IMG/VR virus record: IMGVR_UViG_3300033149_003588
Span: 1-64,000 of that record
Source: a virus
Strand: one strand, 5' to 3'
DNA length: 64,000 bases
A program made the position numbers and the translations under genes. Under the pieces are notes generated by a model that saw only the letters and a list, made by a program, of their open reading frames with translations, did not search any database and had not been told where the DNA came from. This document shows positions 1 to 7,629 of the stretch, piece after piece. Position 1 is the first letter of the stretch; each line of letters begins with the position of its first letter.

Positions 1-402
1 TGCTACCATACAAATCTCAGGAGTTTGTTCTCTCACATATCGGAGAGCAAAACCATTTCCTTTCACTGCTTCCAGACAGATTTCTGGGGTTTGTTCTCTT
101 ACAAATTGAAGGGCGAGACCATTTTGCCTTACAGCTTCTAAACAGATCTCTGGAGTTTGCTCTTTTACATAACAGAGAGCATGTGTATTCTCTTTTACTG
201 CTGCTAGACAAATCTCAGGTGTTTGCCTCTCCACATACCGAAGGGCATCTCCATCCTGTTTCACTGCTTCTAGGGCTTCACTCCCTTTTAGATTTATTAT
301 CTGATTACGCTTAGTTCCTGTATACTCCAGGAACTCCTTGAGAATAATCCTCTTTCCAGTCTGTAACTTGTGATCAATCTGTACTTCTTTGATGTTACCC
401 AT
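1..402 (-). CDS. DUF4116-like repeat protein, C-terminus cut by window edge
   Basis: First member, in map order, of a tandem family of four. The ATG at 402 follows a strong GGAGGAG site, and the frame stays open to base 1, so the C-terminus is missing. A conserved head (starts MGNIKEVQIDHKL) of about 45 residues precedes 22-residue repeats built on QTPEIC-x-xAV-K-x-NG-x-AL-x-YV, each with one Cys. The repeat resembles the Pfam family DUF4116, whose function is unknown. By analogy with other short helical repeats it may be a binding scaffold. Its start codon overlaps the stop of the mini-ORF at 395-463. Confidence 0.85.
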   Translation of the reverse strand, partial: MGNIKEVQIDHKLQTGKRIILKEFLEYTGTKRNQIINLKGSEALEAVKQDGDALRYVERQTPEICLAAVKENTHALCYVKEQTPEICLEAVRQNGLALQFVREQTPEICLEAVKGNGFALRYVREQTPEICMVA

Positions 403-463
403 TTCTCCTCCTTAGATTTAGGTTAATTGGTCCCATTCCGATTCTCCTGCCGATTACATTCAT
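395..463 (-). CDS. Leader mini-ORF, 22 codons, coupled to the DUF4116 gene at 402
   Basis: An AAAGGAGGTTAT ribosome site is followed by ATG and an open frame (begins MNVIGRR, ends LRRRNG) whose TAA lies just inside the downstream gene, so the downstream GGAGGAG site and start are read through by leader ribosomes. Two further leaders at 1396 and 2062 encode nearly the same peptide. This suggests translational coupling or a small conserved peptide. That it is translated is inference. Confidence 0.55.
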   Translation of the reverse strand: MNVIGRRIGMGPINLNLRRRNG

Positions 464-476
464 ATAACCTCCTTTA

Positions 477-1403
477 TTATTTATGATAAGTAAATACACC
501 ACGGTTTACATATTGAATAGCATGCTTATTTTGCCTTACTGCTGTTATACAGATTTCGGGGGTTTGCTCTTTTACAAACTGAAGAGCAAGACCATCCTCT
601 TTCACTGCTTCTAAACATATTTCGGGAGTCTGCTTTTCCACATATTGTAAAGCACGGCCATTTTGTTTTACTGCCTCTAGGCAAATCTCTGGAGTTTGTT
701 CCCCCACATAACAAAGAGCACGTCCATCTCCTCTTACTGCTGCTAAACACAACTCTGAGGTTTGATTTCTTACATAGTAAAGAGCAAATACATTCTGTTT
801 TATGGCTTCTAAACAAATCTCGGGAGTTTGCTCTTTTACATATCGAAGGGCATAGCCATCTTCCTTCACCGCCTCTAAACAAATCTCAAAAGTTTGCTTC
901 TCTACATATTGGAGAGCAAAACCATTTTGTTTTACTGCTGTTATACAGATTTCAGGGGTTTGCTCTCTTACAAATTGAAGAGCGAGACCACCTTGTTTTA
1001 CGGCTTCTAAACAAATCTCGGGAGTCTGTTCTCTTACGAATTGGAGAACATCTCTATCATTTTCCACTGCTGCTAGACAAATCTCAGGAGTCTGTTTTCT
1101 TACATACACAAGGGCAAACCCAGTATCCTTCACTGCCTCTAAACAAATCCCGGGAGTCTGATCTTTTACAAATTTAAGGGCATCCCCATTCTCCTTTACT
1201 GCTGCTAGGCAAATCTCAGGGGTCTGCTTCTCTACATGCTGAAGTCTATATCCATTTTGTTTTACTGCCTTTAGAGCTTTGTCTCCCTTCAAATTTCTTA
1301 TCTGATCATATCTAACACCCACATACTCCAAGAATTCCTTGAGGGTAATCCTCTTTCCAGTCTGTAACTTGTGGTCGATTTGCACCCTTTTAATGTCATC
1401 CAT
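477..1403 (-). CDS. DUF4116-like repeat protein, 308 aa
   Basis: Same architecture as its neighbours: an N-terminal head of about 45 residues (MDDIKRVQIDHKL...LKEFLEYVG) followed by eleven 22-residue repeats of the QTPEICLEAVKQNG type. Each repeat keeps one Cys and alternates acidic and basic polar positions, as in a two-helix solenoid. The start at 1403 is fixed by a GGAGGAG site and the family-wide head. It lies between family members at 1-402 and 1458-2069 in one transcription unit. Function is unknown. The repeats are diverged but in frame, with no sign of decay. Confidence 0.85.
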   Translation of the reverse strand: MDDIKRVQIDHKLQTGKRITLKEFLEYVGVRYDQIRNLKGDKALKAVKQNGYRLQHVEKQTPEICLAAVKENGDALKFVKDQTPGICLEAVKDTGFALVYVRKQTPEICLAAVENDRDVLQFVREQTPEICLEAVKQGGLALQFVREQTPEICITAVKQNGFALQYVEKQTFEICLEAVKEDGYALRYVKEQTPEICLEAIKQNVFALYYVRNQTSELCLAAVRGDGRALCYVGEQTPEICLEAVKQNGRALQYVEKQTPEICLEAVKEDGLALQFVKEQTPEICITAVRQNKHAIQYVNRGVFTYHK

Positions 1404-1461
1404 TTCTCCTCCTTAGATTTAGGTTGATTGATTCTCTAGTCCTCCCGCCGATTACATTCAT
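1396..1461 (-). CDS. Leader mini-ORF, 21 codons, coupled to the DUF4116 gene at 1403
   Basis: ATG at 1461 overlaps the TGA stop of the 1458-2069 gene (ATGA), with AAGGAGG upstream. The peptide starts MNVIGGRTRES and ends LNLRRRNG. Its TGA falls inside the first codons of the gene starting at 1403. A chain of overlaps thus links upstream gene, leader and downstream gene, consistent with translational coupling. Confidence 0.55.
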   Translation of the reverse strand: MNVIGGRTRESINLNLRRRNG

Positions 1462-2069
1462 GTGACCTCCTTATTATTTTCTGGTAAAAATATACTAGAG
1501 TCTATATATCGGATAGCACGTTTATCTTCTTTTACTGCTTCTACGCAAATCTCAGGGGTCTGCCTTTCTATATAACGAAGAATATTTCCATTTTGCCTCA
1601 CTGCCTCTAAACAAATTTCAGGAGTTTGTTTTTCTACAAATCGGAGAGCATCACTATTCTGTTTTACCGCTGCTAAACAAATCTCAGAAGTTTGCTTCTT
1701 TACATACTGGAGAGTATCCCCATTCTGTTTTACAGCTTCTAAACAGATTTCTGGGGTCTGTTCTTTTACATAACAGAGAGCACGTGCATTCTGTTTTACT
1801 GCTGCTAGACAAATCTCAGGAGTCTGTTCTCTCACATATGGAAGAGCAAGACCGTTCTGTTTTACTGCCACTAGACAAATCTCGGGAATTTGCTTCTTTA
1901 TATACTGGAGAGCACGCCCATCCTGTTTTACTGCTGCTAGAGCTATGCTCCCCCTCAGGTTTTTCATGTGATTACGCTCAGCCCCTGTATATTCCAGGAA
2001 CTCCTTGAGAGTAATCCCCTTTCCAGTCTGTAACTTGTGATCGATTTGCACTTTTTTAATGTTATCCAT
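1458..2069 (-). CDS. DUF4116-like repeat protein, short form, 203 aa
   Basis: Conserved head (MDNIKKVQIDHKL) followed by six 22-residue QTPEIC-type repeats, about half the number in the flanking paralogues. The head is nearly identical to that of the gene at 2140-3219, which implies recent tandem duplication with gain or loss of repeats. The start at 2069 has a GGAGGAG site and is entered by the mini-ORF at 2062-2127. The last codons (KEVT-stop) are encoded over the ribosome site of the next leader. Function unknown. Confidence 0.85.
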   Translation of the reverse strand: MDNIKKVQIDHKLQTGKGITLKEFLEYTGAERNHMKNLRGSIALAAVKQDGRALQYIKKQIPEICLVAVKQNGLALPYVREQTPEICLAAVKQNARALCYVKEQTPEICLEAVKQNGDTLQYVKKQTSEICLAAVKQNSDALRFVEKQTPEICLEAVRQNGNILRYIERQTPEICVEAVKEDKRAIRYIDSSIFLPENNKEVT

Positions 2070-2127
2070 TTCTCCTCCTTAGATTAAGGTTAATTGATTC
2101 TCTAGTTCTCCCATTGATTACGTTCAT
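2062..2127 (-). CDS. Leader mini-ORF, 21 codons, coupled to the DUF4116 gene at 2069
   Basis: AAGGAGGCCAT precedes ATG at 2127. The peptide starts MNVINGRTRES and ends LNLRRRNG, differing from the 1396-1461 leader at one residue. Its TAA lies inside the first codons of the downstream gene. Conservation of peptide and overlap across three copies argues against chance, although part of it simply reflects duplicated DNA. Confidence 0.55.
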   Translation of the reverse strand: MNVINGRTRESINLNLRRRNG

Positions 2128-2139
2128 ATGGCCTCCTTA

Positions 2140-3219
2140 TTATTTTCTGGTAAATACCCCAGGATCTACATATTGAATAGCACGTTTATTTCCTTTTACT
2201 GCTTCTATACAGATCTCAGGGGTTTGCTCCTTTATGTAACGAAGAGTATTCCCATTTCGCCTCACTGCTTCTAAACAAATCTCGGGAGTTTGTTCATCTA
2301 CAAATTGGAGAGCATCACTATTCTCTTTTACTGCTGCTAGACAAATCTCAGGAGTCTGTTCTATTACATATTGAAGAGCAAGACCATATTCTTTCACTGC
2401 TGCTAGACAAATCTCAGGAGTCTGTTCTATTACATATTGAAGAGCATAGCCATCTCTTTTCACTGCTTCTAAGCAAATCTCGGGAGTTTGTTCTTTTACA
2501 AACTGAAGGGTATATCCATTTCGTTTTACAGCTTCTAGACAAATCTCGGGAGTCTGCTCTCTTACAAATTGGAGAATAAGCTCTTCTTCATTGACCATCT
2601 CTGCACAAATTTGTCTTACCGCTGCCAGGCAAATTTCTGGGGTTTGTTCCTCTACATACTGAAGAGAACGCACATCTTGTTTTACTGCTTCTAAACAGAT
2701 CTCTGGGGTCTGTTCCTTTACATACCGGAGAATACGCCCATTCTGTTTCACTGCTTCCATGCAGATCTCGGGAGTCTGCTTTTTTACAAATTGGAGAGCA
2801 TGACTATTCTGTTTCACTGCTTCCATGCAGATCTCGGGAGTCTGCTTTTTTACAAATTGGAGAACTAGTCCATCCTGCCTTACAGCTTCTAAACAAATCT
2901 CAGGAGTTTGCTTTTTTGCATAGGGGAGACGGATCGCCCTTTGTTTCACCGCTTCCATACAAATCTCGGGGGTTTGTTCCTTGACATAACCAAGAGCACG
3001 ACTATCCTTTTTCACCGCCTCCATGCAAATCTCAGGAGTCTGCTCCCTTACATACTGAAGGTCAAGACCATTTTGTTCTACTGCCTTTAGAGCCCTGTCT
3101 CCCTTTAGATTTCTTATCTGATTACGTTTAGTTCCTGTATATTCCAGGAACTCCTTGAGAGTAATCCCCTTTCCAGTTTGTAATTTGTGATCGATCTGCA
3201 CCTTTTTGATGTTATCCAT
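2140..3219 (-). CDS. DUF4116-like repeat protein, long form, 359 aa
   Basis: Longest complete paralogue, with a head of about 45 residues and thirteen QTPEIC-type repeats. One repeat near residue 200 has an eight-residue insertion (contains MVNEEEL) that breaks the 22-residue period. The start at 3219 has GGAGGAG at good distance. Unlike the three other copies there is no leader mini-ORF, because the upstream gene ends only about 29 bp away. It is the first-transcribed member of the family and may be the founder. Function is unknown; the regular one-Cys-per-repeat ladder is notable. Confidence 0.85.
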   Translation of the reverse strand: MDNIKKVQIDHKLQTGKGITLKEFLEYTGTKRNQIRNLKGDRALKAVEQNGLDLQYVREQTPEICMEAVKKDSRALGYVKEQTPEICMEAVKQRAIRLPYAKKQTPEICLEAVRQDGLVLQFVKKQTPEICMEAVKQNSHALQFVKKQTPEICMEAVKQNGRILRYVKEQTPEICLEAVKQDVRSLQYVEEQTPEICLAAVRQICAEMVNEEELILQFVREQTPEICLEAVKRNGYTLQFVKEQTPEICLEAVKRDGYALQYVIEQTPEICLAAVKEYGLALQYVIEQTPEICLAAVKENSDALQFVDEQTPEICLEAVRRNGNTLRYIKEQTPEICIEAVKGNKRAIQYVDPGVFTRK

Positions 3220-3248
3220 TTCTCCTCCTTAGATTTGGGTATTCTCCA

Positions 3249-3803
3249 CTAAGCAGTCTTCTTAGATGCGACAAATGCTCTAAGATCAGCTATTTGCTGT
3301 TTAATGTTCTTCTTTTGATCATCTGTCAATCTTGAACTATAGATATCCAGGACACCCTCAAGATGATCAATCTGATTCTCGACCCTGGTAGTGTCGAACC
3401 CCTTAAGCTTTGCTTTTGCGCGACGCTTACTAGCACGACTGGCCTTCATACAGGCTGGGCACATTCCGCACTGTTTTACATCTCCAGGATGGCGCATATG
3501 AATCTCTGTATGCCCCTCGGCGAATATCTGAGTACCTATAATTTTGTGCCCAGCCGTCACATTATGAGAGTCATTAAACATTACGCCACGCACTACAACC
3601 ACTTCTCCATCAACCACATCCCACTCTGACATCCCTAGACAAACACATGGAATGTCAGGTATTAATTGTGGATTTTTCTTCATGGTCACCTCCTTCGGTT
3701 GAGATTTAACTTTCTTGGTTACCTTCTGGGTTGTCTTCTTCATGACCACCTCCTTTGGTTGAGAATTAGTTCTCTTGGTTGCCTTTTGGACTGTCTTCTT
3801 CAT
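3249..3803 (-). CDS. Cys-cluster protein with triplicated start region
   Basis: Up to 184 aa. The N-terminus is Lys-rich and repeated (QPKEV-MKK), because the ribosome site and ATG are part of a 60-bp tandem repeat. In-frame ATGs at 3803, 3743 and 3683 each have their own AAGGAGGT site, so three nested products are possible. The core (about residue 45 on) has CVCLGMSEWDV, then KQCGMCPACMKASR, a C-x2-C-x2-C cluster followed by a basic stretch, and a helical C-terminus. It is clearly paralogous to the protein at 6593-7078 (shared GM-x-x-WDV, G-x-xIIG, C-x-AC-KAS). The cluster suggests metal binding. Function unknown. Confidence 0.75.
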   Translation of the reverse strand: MKKTVQKATKRTNSQPKEVVMKKTTQKVTKKVKSQPKEVTMKKNPQLIPDIPCVCLGMSEWDVVDGEVVVVRGVMFNDSHNVTAGHKIIGTQIFAEGHTEIHMRHPGDVKQCGMCPACMKASRASKRRAKAKLKGFDTTRVENQIDHLEGVLDIYSSRLTDDQKKNIKQQIADLRAFVASKKTA

Positions 3804-3815
3804 GGTCACCTCCTT
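3681..3815 (-). repeat. 60-bp tandem repeat carrying ribosome site and ATG
   Basis: Two full 60-bp units (3681-3740 and 3741-3800) and the beginning of a third (from 3801) read CATGGTCACCTCCTT on the plus strand, i.e. AAGGAGGTGACCATG on the coding strand. The period is a multiple of three, so each copy adds 20 in-frame residues and an extra initiation site to the gene at 3249-3803. Units differ at several bases, so this is not a fresh sequencing artefact. Confidence 0.85.
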
Positions 3816-3824
3816 ATTATGTTT

Positions 3825-5387
3825 TTATATCCGGTGCTCTATCATCGGTATAACATAGCCGAATGGAGGATGGAAATCCCTATCACCCTCTTCAGCTATA
3901 ATCCATATAACCTGAGCTGGATATGGATGTTGTAACTCATCTATATCACCTATACCACCATCAGTAAAGATGATATGAATATCCGCATCTTTGATAATAC
4001 TATTATCAGATGCGAAATATGGCGCAAACATGGTGCCACCCCTACCCTGGGCATAGCTTAACCCGTCACCCTTATTGTACTTATCTATCGCCTGTACCGC
4101 AGCATCTAGATGTACTATATGCAACTCGGTTGATATGGCGCAGATATCATCCAACATAGCACCAATCTGCTCAAGCTGATGCTTAGACATAGAACAACTG
4201 GTATCTACCGCAATGCAAATATTAGGCACTAACTCATTGATAGTGCCAGGGAAGCCACGCCCATACCTCCGACTGTACCGTGTGGTTGTGTTCCGTCTAA
4301 CTGGAGATAACACCGAGCATATGGTATGCATAAGTGCCTTCCTCCAGTCTATGCTATGCTCTTTGGCTATCTGGTCTAACATTTCTGTTAAACCCCCTGG
4401 AGTGTCACCTATAGCCTTGAGTTTCTGGGCAACATTATTAGCAGTTCCCCTGGTTAAATCCCATTCATCTTGATCCTTGGGATCTCCATGCGTATCAATG
4501 ATGCCTTTGTCTTTGAATTTCTTCCACCTACCATCGACCCCACCATTGCCATCGGACTGTCCATCACCAGACTGTTTGCCGCCAGATTGTTTATCACCAG
4601 ACTGTTTATCACCAGATTGCCCATCACCAGACTGTTTATCACCAGATTGCCCATCACCAGATTGCTTGCTGCCAGATTGCCCACCACTAGACCCACCACT
4701 TCCACATGTACCATCACAGGGGGCACCCAAGAGATCACTATAAGCTTCCAGAATTTGTTTTATCTGGGGCTTATTCTGATTCTTGTTGATTAGATCATAA
4801 TACTCTAGCATTGAGAGATTCTTGGGAAAGCCAAACGTCTCTGGGAGTAACACACCATCTGGAAATTCGATAGTGCAATCTTGTTTGATAGCACTAACAT
4901 ATTGCCCCACTTTACTCCCATATTCTGGGAACCCCCTTATCATGCAATTCACAGCTAGATCAGCAGCCATATTTCTCTTCAGAGGATCCATGTTTCTATA
5001 GGCAGTACAGAAGTGCTGGCATATAAAATGAAGATACTCATGTGTGAGCACGCATATGGCCTCTCCGATGGTTAGTGAATTAAGGAATCCGGGATGAACC
5101 CCTATCTCTGCTCTACCCCCATATGTGGGATAAATACCCATGGTAGGTATACTATGTCCCTCTGGTGAAGACAATCTATCCCTCCCTATTATTTTCTTGC
5201 TAATAAGGTCAGCCACAGGATAGATCCATCGGAACGCACATCTTGTAGCATAAGAAACCACATCCAATATCTGGCTAAGCTCGTTGAGATCATGCCGGGA
5301 TAGTTTCTCATTCATCTTGTTCTCACCTCCTTGATTAGAATTTGCGTGTGTCCCACGATTTTTGGTATGATCCTTGTTACTACTCAT
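3825..5387 (-). CDS. VWA-like protein with N-terminal HExxH putative metallopeptidase domain (DUF2201-type)
   Basis: 520 aa. The N-terminal domain has LTHEYLHFICQHF (HExxH zinc motif, near residue 115). A low-complexity linker of QSGDKQSGDG-type repeats follows (about residues 232-280). The C-terminal VWA domain keeps the metal-site residues: DTSCSMS, a GGT and FTDGG. This layout matches DUF2201-type proteins encoded beside MoxR ATPases. The start overlaps the stop of the upstream ATPase (ATGA), which implies coupling; a second start at 5315 has its own GGAGGTG site. Family knowledge suggests a MoxR-VWA remodelling pair. Whether the metallopeptidase-like domain is active is unknown. Confidence 0.85.
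   Translation of the reverse strand: MSSNKDHTKNRGTHANSNQGGENKMNEKLSRHDLNELSQILDVVSYATRCAFRWIYPVADLISKKIIGRDRLSSPEGHSIPTMGIYPTYGGRAEIGVHPGFLNSLTIGEAICVLTHEYLHFICQHFCTAYRNMDPLKRNMAADLAVNCMIRGFPEYGSKVGQYVSAIKQDCTIEFPDGVLLPETFGFPKNLSMLEYYDLINKNQNKPQIKQILEAYSDLLGAPCDGTCGSGGSSGGQSGSKQSGDGQSGDKQSGDGQSGDKQSGDKQSGGKQSGDGQSDGNGGVDGRWKKFKDKGIIDTHGDPKDQDEWDLTRGTANNVAQKLKAIGDTPGGLTEMLDQIAKEHSIDWRKALMHTICSVLSPVRRNTTTRYSRRYGRGFPGTINELVPNICIAVDTSCSMSKHQLEQIGAMLDDICAISTELHIVHLDAAVQAIDKYNKGDGLSYAQGRGGTMFAPYFASDNSIIKDADIHIIFTDGGIGDIDELQHPYPAQVIWIIAEEGDRDFHPPFGYVIPMIEHRI
4555..4700 (-). repeat. Short in-frame repeats encoding a Gln-Ser-Gly-Asp linker
   Basis: Tandem 18-bp-type units read on the plus strand as ATCACCAGATTG and variants. 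They encode QSGDKQ/QSGDGQ repeats between the metallopeptidase-like and VWA domains. Such arrays change length readily, so the linker length is probably variable among relatives. Confidence 0.7.
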
Positions 5388-6580
5388 TTTGCATCGTCCT
5401 CCTTAGTTAAGGTTTGTATACGCTTTGTAATACTAGAAGCACGATCAAATATCTTGTCGTGAGAAACGACAATCTTATACAAGTATTCTTTTTCAGACAT
5501 ACGTGCAAAGATACTTGATGTGCTCTCAACCTGCAGAATGTCCATTAGATTAGCTAGGTTTGTGCAAAACACATCCCTAGACAACCATTTCTTGCGGGAT
5601 ACCTTTATCTGGACATCTTTCCCATCCTTTTTGATATCAGCTGACGTTACACCAACAATCCAATCAGCGATTCTACCTGCTATCAGGGTAAGAGCATCTG
5701 GTCTCTTCTTCCACTTTTTCACTATCTCTGGATTAGATAGTATTGCCTCAGCAGTGGGTAACACGCCGATATTTAATACACCATCTATGATACTCGCACC
5801 CTCGGTACCGATATGTGCGGATATGAACCGCCTTAACAATGTTAGCTCGTTCTTAGACAGCCCAGGATCAATACGAATGTCCATACCTTTTATTACGGTG
5901 CCGAGTTTATCCAATGTTCTAGCGGTACATAATCCCTGCCCAACCATGTTGGGATTATGCCTTACAGCATCACGTATCACCTGATGGTGCCCCCTCTGGG
6001 CAGCATACTTGCACCAGACTTCGGCATCAAAGGCTATTTCAAACCATATCATCCTGGTAGCCTGGGCTATATCCATGTCTGCTACATGATACCTTTCTTC
6101 CCCCCAGCTTGGATTGCTAGTACACACGATCATCCACCCACGCGGTAACTCCCAAGAAATAGTCCTACCAAACTGCAATAACTGCATTACAGCTTGCATG
6201 ATATACCTATTCGCTCTGGTAATATCATCGAGCACCAGTATACCACCATCATACTTGGCGAATTCCTCCGTGAATTGAGGAGGCAAGAATACTGTCACAT
6301 TGTCACGCCTATCTGGCATGCCAATCATATCGCCTGCCTCTTGCCATTCACCTACTGGGAGAACCAATACACCGAAGGTCTTTTGATTCCCCAGAGATTC
6401 GTCAATTTCGTGAGCTACCTGAGAACATATGGCAGTTTTACCCACGCCAGCAGGTCCCACTATATTGAGCGTGATGAAATCGCTGCCGAATTTCCCATCC
6501 ATTACAGCCCGCGCCATGTCAGTGATGATATCGTGTGCTTCTTCGATGTTAATCGTTGGCGGGCTAACTTTTCTCTCCAT
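5384..6580 (-). CDS. MoxR-family AAA+ ATPase
   Basis: 398 aa. Walker A GPAGVGKTAICSQV lies near residue 46; Walker B GGILVLDDITRAN and a sensor-1 region (MIVCTSNPSWGEERY) follow in the order expected of MoxR/RavA-type AAA+ proteins. The TSNP and the Tyr/Asp-rich stretch after it fit this family. It is translationally linked to the VWA protein downstream (4-bp overlap), the classic MoxR-VWA pairing, so it probably acts as a chaperone that remodels a target recruited by the VWA partner. ATG at 6580 follows AAGGAGGCATC. In a phage the client could be a virion component or a host complex. Unknown. Confidence 0.85.
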   Translation of the reverse strand: MERKVSPPTINIEEAHDIITDMARAVMDGKFGSDFITLNIVGPAGVGKTAICSQVAHEIDESLGNQKTFGVLVLPVGEWQEAGDMIGMPDRRDNVTVFLPPQFTEEFAKYDGGILVLDDITRANRYIMQAVMQLLQFGRTISWELPRGWMIVCTSNPSWGEERYHVADMDIAQATRMIWFEIAFDAEVWCKYAAQRGHHQVIRDAVRHNPNMVGQGLCTARTLDKLGTVIKGMDIRIDPGLSKNELTLLRRFISAHIGTEGASIIDGVLNIGVLPTAEAILSNPEIVKKWKKRPDALTLIAGRIADWIVGVTSADIKKDGKDVQIKVSRKKWLSRDVFCTNLANLMDILQVESTSSIFARMSEKEYLYKIVVSHDKIFDRASSITKRIQTLTKEDDAK

Positions 6581-6592
6581 GATGCCTCCTTT

Positions 6593-7078
6593 TTATTGGG
6601 TGACGTTTTCGAGTTCCTGGAGATATTTCTCCAGGGTTTTACGCGTTTTCTGACTAATTTTTCCTTTTAGCACCCCCTTTACTCTTTGGATTTCTTCTTG
6701 ACGATGTACCACCGACAAATTCCGTAACTTCCTTTTGGCATTTCGCCTACTCTTCTCACTCGCCTTCTGGCATGCCTTACACTGCCCTGTCTGGAATAAA
6801 TCTTGGGCATAGATCATCCTGGTATCTTCATGCCCTGGAGCATTGATACGTTGTCCAATAATCTCATACCCATGATTTTTAGCAGGATAATGAATAAACT
6901 TTACACCCTGCTTAACATAAAGCTCAGGCTGACCATCTTTACCAATTCTAACATCCCAGATAGTCATGCCAGGACAGGTGATCTCAATCGAGCGATCACT
7001 CTTGGTGTGGTTCCACCTGAATTTAGGGCCGCCCCAACGACCAGGCGAACCACGATTTACACCATTTTTCTTGATCAT
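6593..7078 (-). CDS. Cys-cluster protein, paralogue of the 3249-3803 protein
   Basis: 161 aa from ATG 7078 (MIKKNGVNRG), chosen because AAGGAGGTAAG sits directly upstream. An upstream GTG at 7126 in the same frame has no such site. The core resembles the 3249-3803 protein: GM-x-IWDV, GYEIIG, then TGQCKACQKASEKSRR with a C-x2-C pair, followed by a basic, helical tail. The two paralogues bracket the MoxR and VWA genes, so they may be partners or clients of that pair. The loss of one Cys relative to the paralogue is notable. Function unknown. Confidence 0.75.
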   Translation of the reverse strand: MIKKNGVNRGSPGRWGGPKFRWNHTKSDRSIEITCPGMTIWDVRIGKDGQPELYVKQGVKFIHYPAKNHGYEIIGQRINAPGHEDTRMIYAQDLFQTGQCKACQKASEKSRRNAKRKLRNLSVVHRQEEIQRVKGVLKGKISQKTRKTLEKYLQELENVTQ

Positions 7079-7079
7079 C

Positions 7080-7139
7080 TTACCTCCTTGGATTTTGGGT
7101 AATCGATTTCCCAGCCCCCTCCACACTGATTAAATTCAT
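7080..7139 (-). CDS. Leader mini-ORF, 19 codons, before the 6593-7078 gene
   Basis: AAGGAGGACT precedes ATG at 7139. The peptide begins MNLISVEGAGKS and ends QNPRR, with TAA one base before the downstream ATG. The two Arg codons are the AGGAGG of the downstream ribosome site. The layout is the same as the leaders in the DUF4116 array. Expression is unproven. Confidence 0.45.
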   Translation of the reverse strand: MNLISVEGAGKSITQNPRR

Positions 7140-7196
7140 AGTCCTCCTTAGTTATTAGATTAGTGTTTCTCACAAGAATACAAGGTAATGATACCT

Positions 7197-7553
7197 CTAT
7201 TCCTTGTGAATAATCGTTATACCGAGCTCATGGGCATACTGAAGCTCGTATATCCTAAACACCCGCTTATAGTAAGATATATCAGCTTCCACTTGCGCAA
7301 GCTCCAGCTTGATATCGGCCACCTTTTGAGGTAGGCCAGTCTTAATGAGCTCCTCTTGTACATATGCCTTCCTCATTTCGGCATTTTTGAGATCTGGCAT
7401 CTGAGACGCTGCAAGTATTGCCACATACTCACGTTGAGAGATTTTTATCTCTTCACCGAAGATGTGGTTACGCAGTTTAGCCGCTTCTTCCAGCGACTTC
7501 TTGAGATTGTCAGCAGTGTCGATTAGCATCTGATTGAAACTCTTCTCGGCCAT
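7197..7553 (-). CDS. Hypothetical helical protein, 118 aa
   Basis: MAEKSFNQ start at 7553 has an AAGGAGG site. The sequence is charged and predicted by eye to be mostly alpha-helical (long LKKSLEEAAKLRN and KLELAQVEADISYYKR stretches), without Cys clusters, signal peptide or membrane segment. It lies in the accessory block between the Cys-cluster gene and a very basic small protein, in the same direction with a leader region between. No family recognised. It could be a small coiled-coil adaptor. Confidence 0.7.
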   Translation of the reverse strand: MAEKSFNQMLIDTADNLKKSLEEAAKLRNHIFGEEIKISQREYVAILAASQMPDLKNAEMRKAYVQEELIKTGLPQKVADIKLELAQVEADISYYKRVFRIYELQYAHELGITIIHKE

Positions 7554-7614
7554 TTTGCCTCCTTAGATTTTGATTAAATAGTTTCCTGGTCTCCACCATA
7601 CTGATTAGATTCAT
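7510..7614 (-). CDS. Leader mini-ORF overlapping the 7197-7553 gene
   Basis: AAGGAGGTCT precedes ATG at 7614. The peptide begins MNLISMVETRK, resembling the MNLIS start of the 7080-7139 leader. It runs through the downstream ribosome site and start, and ends at a TGA inside the gene after 34 codons. The shared MN-[VL]-I start is the main support. Confidence 0.4.
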   Translation of the reverse strand: MNLISMVETRKLFNQNLRRQNGREEFQSDANRHC

Positions 7615-7629
7615 AGACCTCCTTGATTA

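Noticed and set aside
526-882. Second minus-strand frame across the DUF4116 repeats
   Set aside because: A shadow of the 66-bp DNA periodicity; the real frame has the conserved head and ribosome site.
4454-4793. Three overlapping ORFs on both strands with LFITRLP or SPDCLSPDC repeats
   Set aside because: Shadows of the QSGDK linker repeat in the VWA protein.
6593-7126. GTG start at 7126 for the Cys-cluster gene
   Set aside because: Lies inside the leader mini-ORF and has no ribosome site; ATG 7078 has AAGGAGGTAAG.
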